From Chlorobiaceae bacterium (GTDB taxonomy: Bacteria; Bacteroidota; Ignavibacteria; Ignavibacteriales; Ignavibacteriaceae), in contig PNNF01000014.1 in assembly GCA_013824085.1 (NCBI GenBank), positions 1-58,279 of the forward strand: a stretch of DNA of 58,279 nucleotides. The letters run 5' to 3'. The notes under the pieces are model-generated. The model did no database searches, was not told the origin of the DNA, and saw only the letters and a list, made by a program, of their open reading frames with translations. The stretch's first letter is position 1. Every line of letters begins with the position of its first letter. Of this stretch, positions 56,702 through 58,279 are shown one piece after another. Made by a program: the position numbers and the translations under genes.

Positions 56702-58111
56702 TTATTTTTTCTTTGGTCTATAAATATGAGTACTCTGTCCAAAAAACATTTCCGCAGTTTCCATCAGAGTTTCAGAAAGAGTTGGATGTGGATGTATTGT
56801 TAATTTTAAGTCAGTTACATTTGCACCCATTTCAATTGCAAGCGTTGCTTCAGAAATTAATTCACCAGCTTGCACGCCACAAATTCCAACACCAAGAATT
56901 CTTTGGCTCTCTGAATCAATAATTAATTTTGTTAATCCATCGCTCGTTCCAAGTGTGGTTGCTCTTCCATTAGCTGCCCAATGAAATTTAGCGACTTCAT
57001 ATTTAATTCCCTTTTCTTTTGCTAAACTTTCCGTTAAGCCCGTCCAAGCAATTTCAGGATCAGTAAAAACAACTGCAGGAATAGCAGCGGGGTCAAACGC
57101 TACTTTGTGTCCCGCAATATGCTCAACGGCAACACGAGCTTCGTGTGAAGCTTTATGTGCAAGCATCGGCTCACCAGCAATATCTCCAATTGCATAAATA
57201 TTTGGATCAGTAGTTTCTAATTGTTGATTAACAATAACCCAACCTTTTGGATTCACTTTTACTTTTGTATTTTCTAATCCAAGTCCTTTCGTTTCTGGAC
57301 GTCTTCCAATTGACATTAAAACATAATCATAAATTATTTCTTCAACTTTTCCATCAGCACTTTGAATCTTTACATTGATTCCATCGTTGACTTCATTCAT
57401 CCCAATTACTTTTGAGCTTAACATAATTTTTTCAAAAATTGAATTGATTTTTTTTGCGAGAGGTTGAACGAGATCGCGGTCTGCTCCGGGTAAAATTCCA
57501 TTCATCATTTCAACAACAGAAACTTTTGAACCTAGCGCAGCATAAACAGAGCCAAGCTCAAGTCCAATATATCCGCCACCAATCACGAGGAGAGACTTTG
57601 GTATTACTGGTAAATCTAATGCTGAAGTTGAGTTGAGTAGCCGCTTGCTTTGAATTTGTAGATTTGGAATTTCTGTAATCACTGATCCAGTTGCTAAGAT
57701 TGCTTTTTCAAAATCTAACATTTGAGATGAGCCATCATTCTTTACAATTTTTAATTTTGATGAACTTAAAAATTCTCCTCTACCTTGAATGTAATTAATT
57801 TTTCTTTGCTTGGTAAGAATACCTAATCCGCCAGTCATTTTTGAAACCACATCATTTTTAAATTTTCTAACTTTATCTAAATCAATTTTGGGTTGCCCAA
57901 AAGAAATTCCCATTTGTTCAGCTTCTTTTGCGTCAGTTAAAATTTTTGCAACGTGCAATAATGCTTTTGATGGAATGCATCCGCGATAGAGACAAACACC
58001 ACCGGGATTTTTTTCAAGTTCAACTAATGTTACGTTCATCCCAAGATCAGCGGCTAAAAATGCGGCTGCATAACCACCAGGTCCGCCGCCAATAACAACA
58101 ATATTTTTCAT
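56702..58111 (-). CDS. lpdA: Dihydrolipoyl dehydrogenase
   Basis: The E3 component of 2-oxo acid dehydrogenase and glycine cleavage complexes, which reoxidises dihydrolipoamide with NAD. The 469 residues have the FAD loop GGGPGGYAAAF near residue 8, the redox pair Cys40/Cys45 (CLYRGC), the NAD loop GGGYIGLELG, and the C-terminal His-Glu end HPHPTLSETLMETAE. ATG at 58109-58111 is used; a TTG two codons upstream is less likely. No E1 or E2 gene lies in the window. Confidence 0.97.
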   Translation of the reverse strand: MKNIVVIGGGPGGYAAAFLAADLGMNVTLVELEKNPGGVCLYRGCIPSKALLHVAKILTDAKEAEQMGISFGQPKIDLDKVRKFKNDVVSKMTGGLGILTKQRKINYIQGRGEFLSSSKLKIVKNDGSSQMLDFEKAILATGSVITEIPNLQIQSKRLLNSTSALDLPVIPKSLLVIGGGYIGLELGSVYAALGSKVSVVEMMNGILPGADRDLVQPLAKKINSIFEKIMLSSKVIGMNEVNDGINVKIQSADGKVEEIIYDYVLMSIGRRPETKGLGLENTKVKVNPKGWVIVNQQLETTDPNIYAIGDIAGEPMLAHKASHEARVAVEHIAGHKVAFDPAAIPAVVFTDPEIAWTGLTESLAKEKGIKYEVAKFHWAANGRATTLGTSDGLTKLIIDSESQRILGVGICGVQAGELISEATLAIEMGANVTDLKLTIHPHPTLSETLMETAEMFFGQSTHIYRPKKK

Positions 58112-58122
58112 AGTCAATAAAT

Positions 58123-58279
58123 TTATTCGTTAATAATTATTCGTTCAATATCAGAATATTTTTTCTTCAGTTTGAAGTAAGATAGAATTGATTTTAATTC
58201 ATCTTTATCGAATTCAACTTCTTGTATAATTCTGAGTAAAATTCTCTTCTCTTTTTCATCTTTCGATTTAAGGAGCAAA
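58123..58279 (-). CDS. C-terminal end of an unidentified protein, cut by the right edge
   Basis: An open frame enters from the right edge and ends at TAA 58123-58125. The visible 51 residues are Lys/Glu/Ile/Leu-rich and helical (EKRILLRIIQEVEFDKDEL, ending in SDIERIIINE). The stop is 11 bases before the lpdA start, so they may form an operon. I cannot name the family from this fragment, and chance remains possible. Confidence 0.45.
   Translation of the reverse strand, partial: LLLKSKDEKEKRILLRIIQEVEFDKDELKSILSYFKLKKKYSDIERIIINE

Noticed and set aside
1-58279. CRISPR arrays, tRNA or rRNA genes, insertion sequences, prophage
   Set aside because: I saw no regularly spaced repeats, no tRNA T-arm followed by a cloverleaf, no conserved rRNA blocks and no transposase, integrase or phage structural motifs.

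Overview
The window looks like an AT-rich chromosomal segment from the Bacteroidota/Chlorobiota/Ignavibacteriota group, most likely an Ignavibacteriota (Ignavibacteria/Melioribacter-like) genome. This rests on four things: a secreted esterase with a type IX secretion C-terminal sorting domain carrying the 'NYPNPFNPTT' signature; near-consensus Bacteroidota-type promoters (TTTG, about 19 bases, TAnnTTTG); a Bacteroidota-length MetK; and mostly weak Shine-Dalgarno sites with several TTG/GTG starts. I see no rRNA, tRNA, CRISPR array, prophage or insertion sequence. Genes are dense: no gene-free stretch exceeds 300 bases. The longest is 17241-17538, which holds only a 30-base palindrome.

Layout. 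1-5 kb: a secreted protein cut by the left edge, a 36-residue membrane microprotein, a glycerophosphodiesterase and uvrA. 4.8-9.8 kb (minus): a tight operon of a LonB-like AAA protease, pyruvate kinase and the radical SAM enzyme AmrS. 10-13 kb: a lipoprotein, then a FabK/nitronate monooxygenase-like flavoprotein and a secreted esterase. 13.2-16.8 kb (plus): sugar nucleotidyltransferase, metK and ahcY, ending in a strong terminator. 17-22.7 kb: a small Cys-rich protein, YhcH-like and SpoIID-like genes, a membrane protein, and a LOG-family, ECF sigma and anti-sigma operon. 22.7-25.7 kb: Tat-exported metallo-beta-lactamase fold protein, alpha/beta hydrolase and acetyltransferase.

25.7-31.1 kb is the most unusual locus. 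carA and carB encode carbamoyl phosphate synthetase, and a beta-class DNA methyltransferase gene sits between them, overlapping both. A perfect intrinsic terminator lies in the carA leader, between a predicted promoter and the start codon, which suggests attenuation. 31-42 kb is mostly housekeeping: metallophosphoesterase, a minimal CDF-like transporter, prfA, a DUF3298 protein, hflX, a histidine ammonia-lyase with Ser-Ser-Gly where the family has Ala-Ser-Gly, an unlinked GroES paralogue, a methyltransferase and glycosyltransferase pair, an HU protein, a two-helix membrane protein and an NRDE/TANGO2 protein.

42.3-54.5 kb (minus) is an 11-gene surface-glycan cluster. It has a polyprenyl-phosphate-type GT2, five methyltransferase-fold proteins, a YfhO membrane protein, a Wzx-like flippase, a zinc-ribbon GT61-like protein, a GT4 enzyme and a further glycosyltransferase. 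One methyltransferase gene (43212-43840) carries an apparent one-base frameshift. The cluster is flanked by a divergent LytS/LytTR two-component pair, then lpdA and a gene cut by the right edge.

The best candidates for new biology are the carA-methyltransferase-carB arrangement with its leader terminator, the Ser-Ser-Gly lyase, the zinc-ribbon GT61-like protein and the AmrS operon. I found no complete undescribed system that the sequence alone could prove.
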